The notes below the pieces were generated by a model. It was not told where the DNA came from. It did not search any database and was given only the letters and a program-made list of their open reading frames with translations. From Alphaproteobacteria bacterium (GTDB taxonomy: Bacteria; Pseudomonadota; Alphaproteobacteria; Sphingomonadales; Sphingomonadaceae), in NCBI GenBank assembly GCA_016650315.1, contig JAENVZ010000315.1, forward strand, positions 1 through 6,221: a stretch of DNA of 6,221 nt, read 5' to 3'. The position numbers were made by a program, and so were the translations under genes. This document shows positions 5,668-6,221 of the stretch, one piece after another (the stretch's first letter is position 1; every line of letters starts with the position of its first letter).

Positions 5668-6207
5668 ATGGACATCGATTCCCTCATCAACGACGTTATC
5701 GCGCGAGAGGGCGGTTATGGCGACCACCCTGCCGACAAGGGCGGCCCGACCCGATGGGGCGTAACTCAAGCGGTGGCACGTGCGCATGGTTACGCCGGTG
5801 ATATGCGACACTTTCCACGCGACGATGCCGTCACCATCTACAAACACATCTATTGGGATGGTCCGGGCTATGCAGCGGTTGCCGCCATCGCCCCGCGCAT
5901 TGCCGCAGAACTGTTCGATACCGGCATCAATATGGGGCCTCCCGTTGCTACCGGCTTTCTGCAACGCGCCCTCAACGCGCTCAACCGGGAACAGCGCGAT
6001 TATCCCGACATCGGCATCGACCGCCAGATCGGTCCAAAGACCCTCGCCGCACTCACGGCCTTCATCCGCCTGCGCGGCGGCAACGGCGAACAGGTGCTGC
6101 TCAAGGCGATGGAGGCGTTGCAAGGCGAACGCTACCTCACTCTTGCCGAACAGCGTCCCGCAAACGAAGCCTTCCTCTACGGCTGGCTGGCGAACCGAAT
6201 TGGATAA
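5668..6207 (+). CDS. GH108-family peptidoglycan hydrolase (endolysin-like) with C-terminal PG-binding domain
   Basis: The 179-residue protein fits the GH108 lysozyme-like family, often annotated 'secretion activator protein', which cleaves the glycan backbone of peptidoglycan. Residues 1-85 hold the catalytic domain: the first helix ends at the general-acid Glu in EGGY (E14), followed by the family block DKGGPTRWGVT (23-33) and IYKHIYWDG (57-65). Residues about 80-175 match the PG-binding-3 type tail: ELFDTGINMGPPVATGFLQR, IDRQIGPKTLAAL and LQGERY...EAFLYGWLANRI. No signal peptide or membrane segment is visible, so export would need a holin or another route, as for phage endolysins. It has its own strong ribosome binding site, and its TAA overlaps the ATG of the next gene, implying coupling. 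High GC matches the host rather than the preceding ATPase gene. It may be a domesticated phage gene or the edge of a prophage. Confidence 0.92.
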   Translation: MDIDSLINDVIAREGGYGDHPADKGGPTRWGVTQAVARAHGYAGDMRHFPRDDAVTIYKHIYWDGPGYAAVAAIAPRIAAELFDTGINMGPPVATGFLQRALNALNREQRDYPDIGIDRQIGPKTLAALTAFIRLRGGNGEQVLLKAMEALQGERYLTLAEQRPANEAFLYGWLANRIG

Positions 6208-6221
6208 TGCCCGCCACACCC
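6207..6221 (+). CDS. Start of a further gene, cut by window edge
   Basis: ATG at 6207-6209 overlaps the TAA of the GH108 gene by one base (TAATG) and stays open to the window end, reading MPATP. Five codons are too few to identify it. The coupled arrangement behind an endolysin-like gene makes a holin-type or other lysis partner the natural guess. No strong Shine-Dalgarno is visible, so initiation may depend on re-initiation after GH108. Confidence 0.45.

Noticed and set aside
5539..6219. Long minus-strand open frame (226 residues) opposite the GH108 gene
   Set aside because: It mirrors the codon structure of the real gene, has no recognisable domain, and covers the GH108 ribosome binding site and start.

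Overview
The window looks like a chromosomal segment of an alphaproteobacterium, most likely a sphingomonad (order Sphingomonadales; Sphingobium, Sphingopyxis and Novosphingobium are the kind of genus I would expect). This is inferred from the protein character of GlyA, NrdR, the methyltransferase and S4, from high-GC codon use, and from palindromic repeats of the 'TTCGAGCCTGTCGAGAA' and 'CATCCCAGCGAAGGCTGGGAT' type. No 16S or other decisive marker is present.

Region 1 (1-2538, all +): the 3' two thirds of glyA (serine hydroxymethyltransferase), then nrdR (ribonucleotide reductase repressor) 3 bp later with a TTG start, then one long reading frame joining a GIY-YIG nuclease domain to a complete TrmJ-like SPOUT RNA 2'-O-methyltransferase. 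The joint between the two domains is encoded by a palindromic repeat (1724-1821). A second copy of its right arm (24/26 identical) lies just upstream of the GIY-YIG start, so the nuclease module is bracketed by repeats. The methyltransferase part has no start codon of its own in frame.

Region 2 (2535-3692): a small AroQ/PchB-like chorismate mutase on the minus strand, whose stop interlocks with the methyltransferase stop in a shared TTAA. After a divergent intergenic region with two leader hairpins comes rpsD (ribosomal protein S4) on +, closed by a strong UUCG-loop intrinsic terminator.

Region 3 (3693-5667): accessory DNA. A repeat-bearing non-coding stretch precedes a 481-residue AAA15/ABC-type ATPase fused to a TOPRIM-like (OLD or DUF4435-like) nuclease domain. 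It has visibly lower GC than its neighbours. It resembles single-gene or fused anti-phage ATPase-nucleases (OLD family; PARIS AriA/AriB architecture), but its exact family cannot be settled by reading alone.

Region 4 (5668-6221): a GH108-type peptidoglycan hydrolase (endolysin-like, EGGY motif) with a C-terminal peptidoglycan-binding domain. Its stop overlaps the start of a further gene that runs off the window, possibly a holin-type partner.

Functionally the left half is housekeeping (one-carbon metabolism, dNTP-synthesis control, tRNA modification, aromatic amino acid synthesis, translation). The right half carries a probable defence gene inserted between rpsD and a phage-derived lysis-type gene.
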